From NCBI RefSeq assembly GCF_036199905.1, contig NZ_CP108109.1, positions 5,579,501 to 5,643,500 of the forward strand: DNA of 64,000 nt. The letters run 5' to 3'. Positions within the stretch are counted from its first letter, which is position 1. Each line of letters begins with the position of its first letter. This document shows, in pieces, positions 1-7,026 of the stretch. The translations under genes were made by a program, and so were the position numbers. Under the pieces are notes generated by a model. The model saw nothing but the letters and a program-made list of their open reading frames with translations, did no database searches and was not told the origin of the DNA. This stretch comes from Streptomyces sp. NBC_00223 (lineage in GTDB: Bacteria > Actinomycetota > Actinomycetes > Streptomycetales > Streptomycetaceae).

Positions 1-124
1 CCAGGGCCGGTTCGTCCGTGAACGTGGCGCCCTGGTCGTAGAACGAATCCGGCGTACGGTTCACGATCGCCATGATCACCGGTTCCCGCTCACCGAATTC
101 CCGGGTGCCCAGCCGAAGTACCAC
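1..124 (-). CDS. folP: Dihydropteroate synthase (FolP/FolP2-type), 5' end only
   Basis: Only the first 41 codons lie in the window. They contain IMAIVNRTPDSFYDQG, the pterin-binding signature at the start of dihydropteroate synthases, which join p-aminobenzoate to hydroxymethyl-dihydropterin diphosphate in folate synthesis. The GTG start at 124 follows a GAGGAG ribosome site. It is divergent from the DivIVA-like gene. In mycobacteria this position (before the DivIVA-like gene and tag) is held by folP2, a paralogue whose DHPS activity is doubtful, so this copy may be the FolP2 type. The rest of the protein would be needed to tell. Confidence 0.85.
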   Translation of the reverse strand, partial: MVLRLGTREFGEREPVIMAIVNRTPDSFYDQGATFTDEPAL

Positions 125-202
125 TGCCGCTCCTCATCTCAGACTCATGCGATCGTGGCACGATCGTGCCTGTCATGTAGGCCGCACCTTCGGGAGATCG
201 AC

Positions 203-637
203 TTGTTCTGGTTCATGCTCATCGCGCTCGTCGCGGTGGTCGCCGCCGTGGCAATGGCCGTGCTCGGCGACGGCGGAGCGCTCAAGGACTCCGACCCCGA
301 CCGCCTCCAGTACCGGCTGCCCCCGGACCGCCCGCTGATCCGCTCCGACATCGACGCGCTGCGGCTGCCGGTCGCCGTACGCGGCTACCGCATGGTCGAC
401 GTCGACGAGGTGCTCGACCGGCTCGGCGCGGAGCTGTCCGAGCGGGACGCGCGGATCGCCGAGCTGGAGGCGTCGCCGGCCGGGGAGCACGCGTACGCGG
501 GAGGCGCGTCGCTGGTCAAGGAGGAGGGGACCCCGGCGCAGGCCGAGATCCCGACCCCGGTCGAGTCCGCCGCACCGGTCCCGCCGCCGTCGCAGGCCCC
601 CGCGCCCGCGCAGGAGGACGGCGACCCGGGTGAGTGA
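203..637 (+). CDS. DivIVA-domain small membrane-anchored protein
   Basis: A 144-residue protein. The N-terminus (FWFMLIALVAVVAAVAMAVL) is one membrane anchor. Residues about 45-85 (IDALRLPVAVRGYRMVDVDE, then VLDRLGAELSERDARIAELE) match the short DivIVA-like module, with the typical GYRMxDVDxVLDRL pattern and a coiled coil. The tail is Ala/Pro/Glu-rich and probably disordered. I chose the TTG at 203 because the CGGGAG ribosome site lies 8 bp upstream and the hydrophobic segment then begins the protein; a start at 155 would add 16 polar residues. It overlaps tag by 8 bp. A role in polar growth or envelope scaffolding is inferred from the DivIVA family only. Confidence 0.8.
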   Translation: MFWFMLIALVAVVAAVAMAVLGDGGALKDSDPDRLQYRLPPDRPLIRSDIDALRLPVAVRGYRMVDVDEVLDRLGAELSERDARIAELEASPAGEHAYAGGASLVKEEGTPAQAEIPTPVESAAPVPPPSQAPAPAQEDGDPGE

Positions 638-1217
638 GTCCGGTGTCGTCATCGGCGAGGACGGCCCCGCCCGCTGTCCGTGGGGGCTGTCCGCGCCGGA
701 GTACGTCGCCTACCACGACGAGGAGTGGGGGCGGCCGGTCCACGGCGACGACGCGCTCTTCGAGCGGATCTGCCTGGAGGCGTTCCAGTCCGGGCTTTCC
801 TGGCTGACGATCCTGCGGCGGCGGGAGAGCTTCAGGACCGCGTTCGACGGCTTCAAGATCGACGCGGTGGCCGCGTTCACTGCGGCGGACCGGGAACGGC
901 TGCTCGGCGACGCCGGGATCATCCGCAACCGCGCCAAGATCGACGCCTCGGTGCTCAACGCCGTCGCGGCGCGGGAGGTCAGGGAGACGTACGACGGGGG
1001 TCTGGACGGGCTGATCTGGTCCTTCGCCCCGGACGCCGCGACCCGCCCGGTGCCGCGCGCGCTCGGGGACGTGCCCGCCACGACACCGGAGTCGACCGCG
1101 CTGGCCAAGGACCTCAAGAAGCGGGGCTTCCGCTTCGTCGGGCCCACGACGGCCTACGCGCTCATGCAGGCGTGCGGCCTGGTCAACGACCACCTCGCCG
1201 ACTGCACCGCCCGCTGA
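630..1217 (+). CDS. tag: DNA-3-methyladenine glycosylase I
   Basis: Base-excision repair enzyme that removes 3-methyladenine from alkylated DNA. The 195-residue length is normal for the Tag family. The zinc ligands used by E. coli Tag are in place: Cys16 (ARCPWG), His29 (AYHDEEWG), and His188/Cys192 at the C-terminus (NDHLADC). Internal motifs FQSGLSWLTILRRR and GFRFVGPTTAYALMQA are also typical. The GTG start overlaps the preceding DivIVA-like gene, so the two are probably translationally coupled. An array of GC-rich repeats with a hairpin begins 7 bp after the stop. Confidence 0.95.
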   Translation: MSESGVVIGEDGPARCPWGLSAPEYVAYHDEEWGRPVHGDDALFERICLEAFQSGLSWLTILRRRESFRTAFDGFKIDAVAAFTAADRERLLGDAGIIRNRAKIDASVLNAVAAREVRETYDGGLDGLIWSFAPDAATRPVPRALGDVPATTPESTALAKDLKKRGFRFVGPTTAYALMQACGLVNDHLADCTAR

Positions 1218-1224
1218 CCCCCCC

Positions 1225-1407
1225 AAAACGCCGGGCGAGCACTCCCAGCCCGCCCGGCGCTTGAGGGCAGAATTCAGCCCGCCCGGCGTCTGAGGGCACA
1301 GTCAGCCCGCGCGGCGTTTGAGCGCAGAGCGCCCGCCCGGCGTTCGAGGGCACAAATCAGCCCGGCCGGCGCTTGAGGCCAGAGCCCGCCCGGCGACTGA
1401 GGGCAGC
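1225..1407 (+). repeat. Intergenic repeat array 1 (six forward units plus one inverted unit)
   Basis: Six imperfect units of about 27-30 bp with core AGCCCGCCCGGCGTTTGAGG fill the gap between the convergent tag and enoyl-CoA hydratase genes. The first unit is preceded by an inverted copy (1225-1237), so the tag-side edge folds into a hairpin. Units differ mostly at the wobble between GGCG and TGAG (CTT, TCT, TTT, TTC, CTT, ACT). The same unit forms arrays near 6.9, 17.1 and 23.7 kb. Confidence 0.85.
1229..1259 (+). terminator. Repeat-derived hairpin downstream of tag
   Basis: CGCCGGGCG (1229-1237) and CGCCCGGCG (1251-1259) form a perfect 9-bp stem with a 13-nt loop, 12 bp after the tag stop. 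There is no T-tract, as is usual in Streptomyces. The hairpin arises from two inverted copies of the intergenic repeat. Confidence 0.5.
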
Positions 1408-1408
1408 G

Positions 1409-2191
1409 TCAGCGCCCCACGTACCTCGGCGCCTCCTTGCGGAGAAACGCGTCCACCGCGATCCGGTGGTCCTCAGAACCCCCGGCCCGAGCCTGAAGCT
1501 CGTCCTCCTTGCCCAGCGTCGCCACAAGCGAATGCTCCGCCCCGAACGCCAGCGACTCCTTGATCGCCGCGTAGGCGACCGTCGGCCCGGCGGCCAACCG
1601 CCGCGCGACCCCCAGCGCCTCCCCGGCCAGCTCGGCCGTCGGCACGACACGATGTACGAGCCCCAGCGCCAGCGCCTCGTCCGCAGGCACCGACCGAGGG
1701 AAGAGCAGCAGGTCGGCGGCCTTCCCGTAGCCGGCCAGCCGGGACAGCGTCCAGGACATCCCCGAGTCCGCGGAGAGCGCCACCGCGGCGAACGACGTGT
1801 TGAACGACGCCGTGTCCGCCGCGATCCGGTAGTCCGCCGCGAAGGCGAAGCCCGCGCCCGCGCCGGCGGCGGGCCCGTTGACGGCGGCCACGACCGGCTT
1901 GGGCATGGTCGCGATGGCCGTCGCGATCGGGTTGTAGTGCTCGGCCACCGTGGTCATCCCACCGCCCTCGGCGAGCACCCGTACATGCTCCTTGAGGTCC
2001 TGGCCGACGCAGAAGGCCCGCCCGTTCGCGGCCAGCAGCACCGCCCGTACCGCGGGGTCGGCGCCCGCCGCGCCCAACGCGTCGCGCAACGCGTTCTTGG
2101 TCGCGGTGTCGAGCGCGTTCATCGCCTCGGGCCGGTTCAAGGTGACGGTCGCCAGCCCCTCGGCAACCTCGTACAGCACGCTGTCGGCCAT
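1409..2191 (-). CDS. Enoyl-CoA hydratase/isomerase family protein, PaaG-like
   Basis: Crotonase-fold enzyme of 260 residues. The oxyanion-hole segments are NGRAFCVGQDLKEH and NGPAAGAGAGFAFAADYRIA. The segment that usually carries the catalytic glutamates reads LSADSGMSWTLSRLAG, with Asp/Ser instead of Glu, which is the pattern of PaaG-type isomerases rather than true hydratases. Reaction and substrate (an acyl-CoA, possibly an aromatic-CoA epoxide) are therefore inferred. The start at MADSVLYEV was chosen over a longer reading because GAAGGGG lies just upstream. Transcribed towards tag, with repeat array 1 between them. Confidence 0.85.
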   Translation of the reverse strand: MADSVLYEVAEGLATVTLNRPEAMNALDTATKNALRDALGAAGADPAVRAVLLAANGRAFCVGQDLKEHVRVLAEGGGMTTVAEHYNPIATAIATMPKPVVAAVNGPAAGAGAGFAFAADYRIAADTASFNTSFAAVALSADSGMSWTLSRLAGYGKAADLLLFPRSVPADEALALGLVHRVVPTAELAGEALGVARRLAAGPTVAYAAIKESLAFGAEHSLVATLGKEDELQARAGGSEDHRIAVDAFLRKEAPRYVGR

Positions 2192-2352
2192 GCCAGAACC
2201 CCTTCGTCGCGGCAAGTGTCCTGGCCAGAATGCCGGACCCGAACACCGGCGCGCATGTGACGAATGTCAAAGCCCGAACCCTTCCCTGGCACCCCACTCG
2301 GCGAATTGGCCTGGTTTGCGGGTGCCGATTGGGTAACCCCATGACCCTGATG

Positions 2353-2383
2353 TTGGTCATCGGGTCGCGGGATGCGGGATAAT
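2353..2383 (+). promoter_or_regulatory. Candidate promoter of the DUF3117 gene
   Basis: TTGGTC (2353-2358) and GATAAT (2378-2383) are separated by 19 bp and sit 54 bp before the DUF3117 start. The -10 is good and the spacing long. A GTTT-N13-GGGTAA element just upstream (around 2316) weakly resembles stress-sigma (SigB/SigF-type) promoters but lacks the final pyrimidine. Confidence 0.35.
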
Positions 2384-2436
2384 GGCCGAGAACCAATGTG
2401 TTCGAGTCCGAGCTGGTTTCAGGAAGGGGAACGAGC

Positions 2437-2604
2437 ATGGCGGCCATGAAGCCGCGGACGGGTGACGGCCCGCTCGAGGTGACCAAGGAGGGGCGGAGCA
2501 TCATTATGCGCGTTCCGCTTGAGGGCGGCGGGCGGCTTGTTGTCGAGCTGACCCCGGACGAGGCGGATGCCCTCGGCGATGCGCTGAAGAAGGCCATCGC
2601 CTGA
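2437..2604 (+). CDS. DUF3117 family small protein
   Basis: A 55-residue protein (MAAMKPRTGDGPLEVTKEGR at the start, ELTPDEADALGDALKKA at the end) belonging to DUF3117, a family nearly universal in actinobacteria and of unknown function (Rv1211 type). It starts at the ATG after AGGAAGGGG; codons between 2398 and 2437 are not part of the family. Monocistronic, with its own candidate promoter and a strong terminator 24 bp after the stop. Confidence 0.9.
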   Translation: MAAMKPRTGDGPLEVTKEGRSIIMRVPLEGGGRLVVELTPDEADALGDALKKAIA

Positions 2605-2628
2605 AACCAGCGGTCCCCAGAAAGTCGT

Positions 2629-2662
2629 CGCGGCCACGTACAGCACGCTGTACGTGGCCGCG
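2629..2662 (+). terminator. Perfect 15-bp hairpin after the DUF3117 gene
   Basis: Positions 2629-2643 pair perfectly with 2648-2662 around a CACG loop. The stem is GC-rich (core GCGGCCACGTACAG) without a T-tract, so it may act in both directions. The convergent O-methyltransferase gene ends 117 bp further on. Confidence 0.8.
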
Positions 2663-2778
2663 CTGCGTGTATTGCCGAGCCCCCGAAGCCGGTCGTTCGG
2701 ATTTCCCGGCACCCGGCGCCCGGCGCCCAAAGCCCGATGGGCGGGCCCGACGCCGGGGGGCCCGACGCCGACGGGCCC

Positions 2779-3414
2779 TCAGCGGAGCCGTACCGCGCAG
2801 AGCAGCCCGTCGTCGGTGGGGAGCAGCACGGGGGCCAGTCCCGGGTCGTCGCGGACCTCGCGCATCAGCTCGCGCAGCCGCAGCGACTCCTGGTCCTGGT
2901 GGGCCGCGTCCAGCGCCCGGCCCCGGGCGAAGGCGCCCTCGAAGCAGACCACACCGCCCGGCCGCAGCAGCCGCAGCGCCTCGTCGAGGTAGTCCATGTA
3001 CTCCAGCCGGTCGGCGTCGCACAGCACCAGGTCGTAGCCGCCGTCGGTGAGCCGGGGCAGTACGTCCAGCGCGCGGCCGCAGATGAAGCGCGCGCGGTTC
3101 GCGGCGAAGCCGGCCTCGCGGTACGCCTCACGGGCCAGCTGCTGGCGGTCCGGCTCGGTGTCGACGGTGGTCAGTACGCCGTCGGGCCGCATGCCGCGCA
3201 GCAGGTGGATGCCGGAGACCCCGGTGCCCGTACCGACCTCGACCACGGACTTCGCGTCGCCCGCCGCGGCCAGCAGCCGCAGGGCCGCGCCGGTGCCGGG
3301 GGAGACCGGTCGCACCCCCGCCAGCCGGGAACGGGCGCGAGCGCGTATGACGGCATCGTCCTCGGCGACGAACGCGTCGGCGAACGCCCAGCTCGCCTGC
3401 CGGTTGCCGGTAAT
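2779..3414 (-). CDS. O-methyltransferase family 3 protein, probable ATT start
   Basis: SAM-dependent methyltransferase, 211 residues if it starts at the ATT at 3414. SAM-binding motif I is VVEVGTGTGVSGIHLL, followed by TTVDTEPDRQ and YDLVLCDADRLEYMDYLDEA. The conserved N-terminal segment ITGNRQASWAFADAFVAED lies upstream of every ATG/GTG in this frame. Between the upstream in-frame stop and that segment there is no ATG, GTG or TTG. The ATT has an AGGGAGAGG ribosome site at the right distance. The first GTG (3315) would remove the N-terminal helices. Divergent from sigE, as the Rv1220c-type methyltransferase is in mycobacteria. Substrate unknown. Confidence 0.8.
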   Translation of the reverse strand: MTGNRQASWAFADAFVAEDDAVIRARARSRLAGVRPVSPGTGAALRLLAAAGDAKSVVEVGTGTGVSGIHLLRGMRPDGVLTTVDTEPDRQQLAREAYREAGFAANRARFICGRALDVLPRLTDGGYDLVLCDADRLEYMDYLDEALRLLRPGGVVCFEGAFARGRALDAAHQDQESLRLRELMREVRDDPGLAPVLLPTDDGLLCAVRLR

Positions 3415-3644
3415 GGCCCTCTCCCTGGTCCCGCGTGCTCCTCGGCGGTACTTCCTGCCCGGCGACTGTATCCGCTGGGCCCGGGAACCCGCGGATGGGA
3501 CCGGGCGTTAGTCAGGAAGAACCGTGAAGAACGGTGTGGATGAACGATGTGAACGATGTAGGTGAACGGCGACGGGCGAGAGGACGGAAGCCCTCCCGCC
3601 CTTGGCAACAGCGCACTTATCCGGAGCTAACGGGCGAGGTGGAT

Positions 3645-4409
3645 ATGGTAGGGGCTCTACTGGACACCACCAGAGCCGACAGGGGAGGTGCGGCTGCGGC
3701 CGGTGACCGGGGAGTGCTCACGCGCTTTCGCAGGTCGGCCGGACAGCCGAAATCCGTGACCAACACCGCTGATGACCGTTCACGCGCAAACGACTCCGCC
3801 ACCGCGACCTTCGCCACCGACGGGGATGCTCAGACGTGGACGCCTCCTTCCTGGGAGGAGATCGTCAGTACGCACAGTGCGCGGGTGTACCGGCTGGCCT
3901 ATCGGCTGACCGGCAACCAGCACGACGCGGAAGACCTCACCCAGGAGGTCTTCGTGCGGGTCTTCCGCTCCCTGTCCACGTACACGCCCGGCACCTTCGA
4001 GGGCTGGCTGCACCGCATCACCACGAATCTCTTCCTGGACATGGTCCGCCGCCGTCAGCGCATCCGCTTCGACGCTCTCGGCGACGACGCGGCGGAGCGG
4101 CTGCCCAGCCGCGAGCCGTCCCCGGCGCAGCACTTCAACGACACGCACTTCGACGCGGACGTCCAGCAGGCGCTGGACACCCTCGCCCCGGAGTTCCGCG
4201 CCGCCGTGGTGCTCTGCGACATCGAGGGGCTGTCGTACGAGGAGATCGCGGCGACGCTGGGCGTGAAGCTGGGCACGGTACGGAGCAGGATCCACCGCGG
4301 CCGCTCCCACCTGCGCAAGGCTCTGGAACACCGGGCGCCCGGCGTCCGGCCGGCCCCCGCGCTCGCTGCCACCGCACCCAAACCTGGCCTGGAGGGCGGG
4401 AGAGCGTGA
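3645..4409 (+). CDS. sigE: ECF RNA polymerase sigma factor, SigE type
   Basis: A 254-residue ECF sigma factor. Region 2 is VYRLAYRLTGNQHDAEDLTQ followed by EVFVRVFRSL; region 4 is the helix-turn-helix YEEIAATLGVKLGTVRSRIH. The first ~70 residues are a low-complexity extension usual in the actinobacterial SigE group. An anti-sigma gene follows with a 4-bp GTGA overlap, then tatB, matching the mycobacterial sigE-rseA-(htrA)-tatB order. It probably directs an envelope-stress regulon and is held inactive by the next gene product. This is not the S. coelicolor vancomycin-responsive protein also named SigE, so the name follows the mycobacterial orthologue. The start codon (ATG 3645; GTG 3639 possible) is moderately certain. 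Confidence 0.9.
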   Translation: MVGALLDTTRADRGGAAAAGDRGVLTRFRRSAGQPKSVTNTADDRSRANDSATATFATDGDAQTWTPPSWEEIVSTHSARVYRLAYRLTGNQHDAEDLTQEVFVRVFRSLSTYTPGTFEGWLHRITTNLFLDMVRRRQRIRFDALGDDAAERLPSREPSPAQHFNDTHFDADVQQALDTLAPEFRAAVVLCDIEGLSYEEIAATLGVKLGTVRSRIHRGRSHLRKALEHRAPGVRPAPALAATAPKPGLEGGRA

Positions 4410-5422
4410 GCAGTACCGGTTCTGGCGAGCAGCGTCCCCACCGTGCGGCGCCCGCCGAGCAGCACCTCGGCGACCGGCTGTCGGCGTTCGTCGACGGAGA
4501 GCTGACCGACGACGGCCGTGACCGGGTGCTGGCGCACCTGGCGACGTGTCCGCAGTGCAAGACCGCCGCCGCCGAGCAGCGTCGGCTCAAGAGCGTGGTC
4601 GCGGCCTCGGAGCTGCCCGCCATATCGGCCGGGCTGCTGGCCAGGCTGCAAGGGCTGCCCGGCATGGGCGGCGGAGACGGCAGGGACGGCTTCTCCGGGG
4701 GTCCCGGCGGCCCCGGCGAGGGCGAGGACCCGGTGGAGTCCCTGAGCCGTGAGGCGAGGCGTGGGCCGTTCGACGGCGGGCTGCTGGGACCGGGGTCGGC
4801 GGGGTCAGGGGTGTTCGGCTCCGCGTCCGCGAGACACGAGGAGTTCTCGTATCTCGGCCCGGCCCGCGATCTGCTGGCGCCGCTCGGCTCGCGCTCGCGC
4901 GGTTTCCGCATACACGAGCAGCCCCGGATAAACGATCAGTCCGGGACGCGTGGGCAGTCCGCGAACCCCGAGCGGCCGGGGCCGGTCGAGCAGCCGCCGA
5001 GCGTGGTCGCACCGGCCGCGGCCGCCGTCCCCCCGGCCGGTCCGGGCTCGGGCGCCTCGCGCGGTCGGCGGTTCGCCTTCGCCGCCGCCGGTGCCTTCTC
5101 GCTGGCCGCCATAGCGCTGGGCAGCGCCCTGCCGATGGAGGCCGCGGTCGACGGCGGCGCCCGGCCGGACGACGGACCCGCGGTGAGCCCGCTCGGCGCC
5201 AACTCGGTCTCCGACACCAGGGGGGTCACCCCCAGGGGTGTACTCGACGCCGAGGAGCGGCAGTTGCTGCGGTCACCCGGATCGGCCTCGGCCGGCCTGA
5301 TCGCGGTGACCCGGCCGATGCTGGGCCCCGGCGCCGTACCGCTGGTGACGGCCGCCGTGACCCCTGCGCCGACCGCGAACCCGTTCATCCTCTCGGCGAA
5401 GGCCCCCGCCGCGCGCCACTGA
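4406..5422 (+). CDS. Membrane zinc-finger anti-sigma factor (RseA-like)
   Basis: 338 residues. The N-terminus has the ZAS (zf-HC2) motif HLATCPQC (His-x3-Cys-x2-Cys), used by anti-sigma factors to bind ECF sigma factors. A long Gly/Pro-rich linker follows, then one membrane helix (RFAFAAAGAFSLAAIALGSA, about residue 224) and an extracytoplasmic Pro/Ala-rich tail of about 95 residues. The GTG start overlaps the sigE stop (GTGA), implying coupled 1:1 synthesis. The single-pass topology suggests release of SigE by regulated proteolysis, but no protease gene is next to it here. Confidence 0.88.
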   Translation: MSSTGSGEQRPHRAAPAEQHLGDRLSAFVDGELTDDGRDRVLAHLATCPQCKTAAAEQRRLKSVVAASELPAISAGLLARLQGLPGMGGGDGRDGFSGGPGGPGEGEDPVESLSREARRGPFDGGLLGPGSAGSGVFGSASARHEEFSYLGPARDLLAPLGSRSRGFRIHEQPRINDQSGTRGQSANPERPGPVEQPPSVVAPAAAAVPPAGPGSGASRGRRFAFAAAGAFSLAAIALGSALPMEAAVDGGARPDDGPAVSPLGANSVSDTRGVTPRGVLDAEERQLLRSPGSASAGLIAVTRPMLGPGAVPLVTAAVTPAPTANPFILSAKAPAARH

Positions 5423-5562
5423 GGGGTGGCGGAGACTGACCGTTTGCCTTGCCGGGACGTAGGGTTGTCCGGAGCCGCACTCCCGTATCGCGGGCGAGGG
5501 CGGGTACCGTAAGTCCGCCGGACCCTGCCCAACCGGCTCTGGACGTCCCAAGGAGCTGCAAG

Positions 5563-6030
5563 GTGTTCTTCGACATAGGCCCGCTGGAGCTGGTCGCGAT
5601 CGTAGTCCTTGCCGTGCTCGTCTTCGGCCCGGACAAACTCCCGAAGGTCATTCAGGACACGATGGCCTTCATCCGGAAGGTGCGGGAGTTCTCCGACAGT
5701 GCGAAGGACGACATCCGCAGGGAGCTGGGGCCGGAGTTCAAGGACTTCGAGTTCGAGGATCTCAACCCGAAGACGTTCATCCGCAAGAACCTGATGAACG
5801 GCGACGACGACTACGGGCTGAGCGAGCTCAAGGACCTGCGCGACAGCTTCGACCTCCGCAAGGAAATGGTCGAGGTGACCGACGCGGTCAACGGCGTCGA
5901 GCCGATCGCCAGGTCCTCCGCCGCGAGCGCCGCCGCCGGTGACGCCTCCTCCGCCACACCGGACCGGCTGCGCAAGCGCGACCGCCTCGACCCGGGTGAG
6001 CCGCCGCCCTTCGACTCCGACGCCACCTGA
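5563..6030 (+). CDS. tatB: Sec-independent protein translocase subunit TatB
   Basis: 155 residues. The N-terminal membrane hairpin is FFDIGPLELVAIVVLAVLVF followed by the GPDKLPK motif shared by TatA/TatB, then an amphipathic helix and a long charged tail, which favours TatB over TatA. TatB takes folded twin-arginine precursors from TatC to the pore. GTG start with AAGGAG 7 bp upstream. It lies 140 bp after the anti-sigma gene in the same direction, and linkage to sigE/rseA suggests envelope-stress control of Tat capacity. Confidence 0.93.
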   Translation: MFFDIGPLELVAIVVLAVLVFGPDKLPKVIQDTMAFIRKVREFSDSAKDDIRRELGPEFKDFEFEDLNPKTFIRKNLMNGDDDYGLSELKDLRDSFDLRKEMVEVTDAVNGVEPIARSSAASAAAGDASSATPDRLRKRDRLDPGEPPPFDSDAT

Positions 6031-6175
6031 GTCAGCACGGCGTCACGGTTTCACCCCATCGAGTGGCTTTTCGTCGTGTGTTCGCCGTCACCCCGCGCTG
6101 TTTCAGCACCCGGACCCACCCAAGGTCGGGCAAGATGGCGAGTTGCCCAGAAGGGCAATGAGGAGGCGCGACCGT

Positions 6176-6790
6176 ATGGAGACGAGGACCGGCACGGCGC
6201 AGGGGGCGGTAGACGCTTATCTGCTCGCCGATTTCCCGTGGTACGGGCTCGACGAGGCATTCACCGGGAGCCGATGGCTCGGCTCGGTGGGGGCCAGCGC
6301 GGACGGAACGGTCGAGCACGGCTCGACAGGGCACGGGGACGAGCCGTCGCTCAAGGCGGACCCGGCCGACGCGGACGCGTTGCGGTTCGCGGTCGTGGTG
6401 ACCGTGGCCCGGCGGCCCGGGCGGCGCAGCGCGGACGGTACGGGCGTGCTGGAGGCGACCTCGGTGTCGTCGGCGGCCTGGCTGGCCGGCTCCGGACTGC
6501 TGTCGTGCACATGGCCGACGCATATGGAGCGGGTGCTGCGGCAGGAGTGGATGGACCAGCAGACGGCCGCGGCGTGGGAGCTGGCGGACGATCTGGCCGG
6601 GCCCGGGTGGTCGGCGCTGACGCTTCCCGTGGACGGGGAGCCGACGCCGTTTCACTACCGTGAGTCGGAGTACGGGTGGGTGATGGCCGGGTCGGCGCGG
6701 GGGGTTCACCTTGGGGCGTACGGGCGGGGGATGAGTCCGTATGGGCTTGGGCTGGCCGTGATTCCTAGCCTGACGGCTTACGAGGAGTAG
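6176..6790 (+). CDS. Conserved Streptomyces protein of unknown function
   Basis: 204 residues, acidic, without signal peptide or membrane segment. Recognisable stretches are LADFPWYGLDEAFTGSRWLG, LRFAVVVTVARRPGRRS and ESEYGWVMAGSARGVHLGAY. I do not recognise a named domain. The ATG at 6176 is preferred because AGGAGG lies 9 bp upstream; an in-frame ATG at 6158 has no comparable site. It follows tatB by 145 bp and runs into repeat array 2. Confidence 0.75.
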   Translation: METRTGTAQGAVDAYLLADFPWYGLDEAFTGSRWLGSVGASADGTVEHGSTGHGDEPSLKADPADADALRFAVVVTVARRPGRRSADGTGVLEATSVSSAAWLAGSGLLSCTWPTHMERVLRQEWMDQQTAAAWELADDLAGPGWSALTLPVDGEPTPFHYRESEYGWVMAGSARGVHLGAYGRGMSPYGLGLAVIPSLTAYEE

Positions 6791-6796
6791 GCGCGC

Positions 6797-7022
6797 TGCC
6801 CTCAAGCGCCGGGCGGGCTTCTGGCCTCAGACGCCGGCCGGGCTGATTGTGCCCTCAGGCGCCGGGCGGGCTCTGCGCTCAGACGCCGCGCGGGCTGATT
6901 GTGCGCTCAGACGCCGCGCGGGCTTTTCTGCCCTCAAACGCCGGGCGGGCTGGGTTTGACCCTCAGGCGGGCTGATTGTGCGCTCAAACGCCGGGCGGGC
7001 TTGGGCTCGCCCGGCGTTTGGG
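6797..7022 (-). repeat. Intergenic repeat array 2 (eight units plus one inverted unit)
   Basis: Eight imperfect copies of CTCAAACGCCGGGCGGGCT (reverse complement of the array-1 unit), spaced 24-30 bp, fill the gap between the convergent 6176 gene and mrp. Several spacers repeat as GATTGTGC. One unit near 6960 is shortened by loss of the CGCCGGG block. An inverted copy closes the array next to mrp. Confidence 0.85.
6985..7020 (-). terminator. Repeat-derived hairpin downstream of mrp
   Basis: CAAACGCCGGGCG (6985-6997) pairs perfectly with CGCCCGGCGTTTG (7008-7020), a 13-bp stem with a 10-nt loop, starting 6 bp past the mrp stop. It is made by the last direct unit and the inverted unit of array 2. 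Confidence 0.7.
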
Positions 7023-7026
7023 GTGG

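Noticed and set aside
1225..1407. CRISPR-like look of the repeat arrays
   Set aside because: Units vary, spacing between cores is only a few bases, spacers are not unique, and there are no cas genes.
2316..2340. SigB-type promoter GTTT-N13-GGGTAA before DUF3117
   Set aside because: The spacer is short and the final pyrimidine of GGGTAY is missing; the downstream GATAAT promoter is more convincing.
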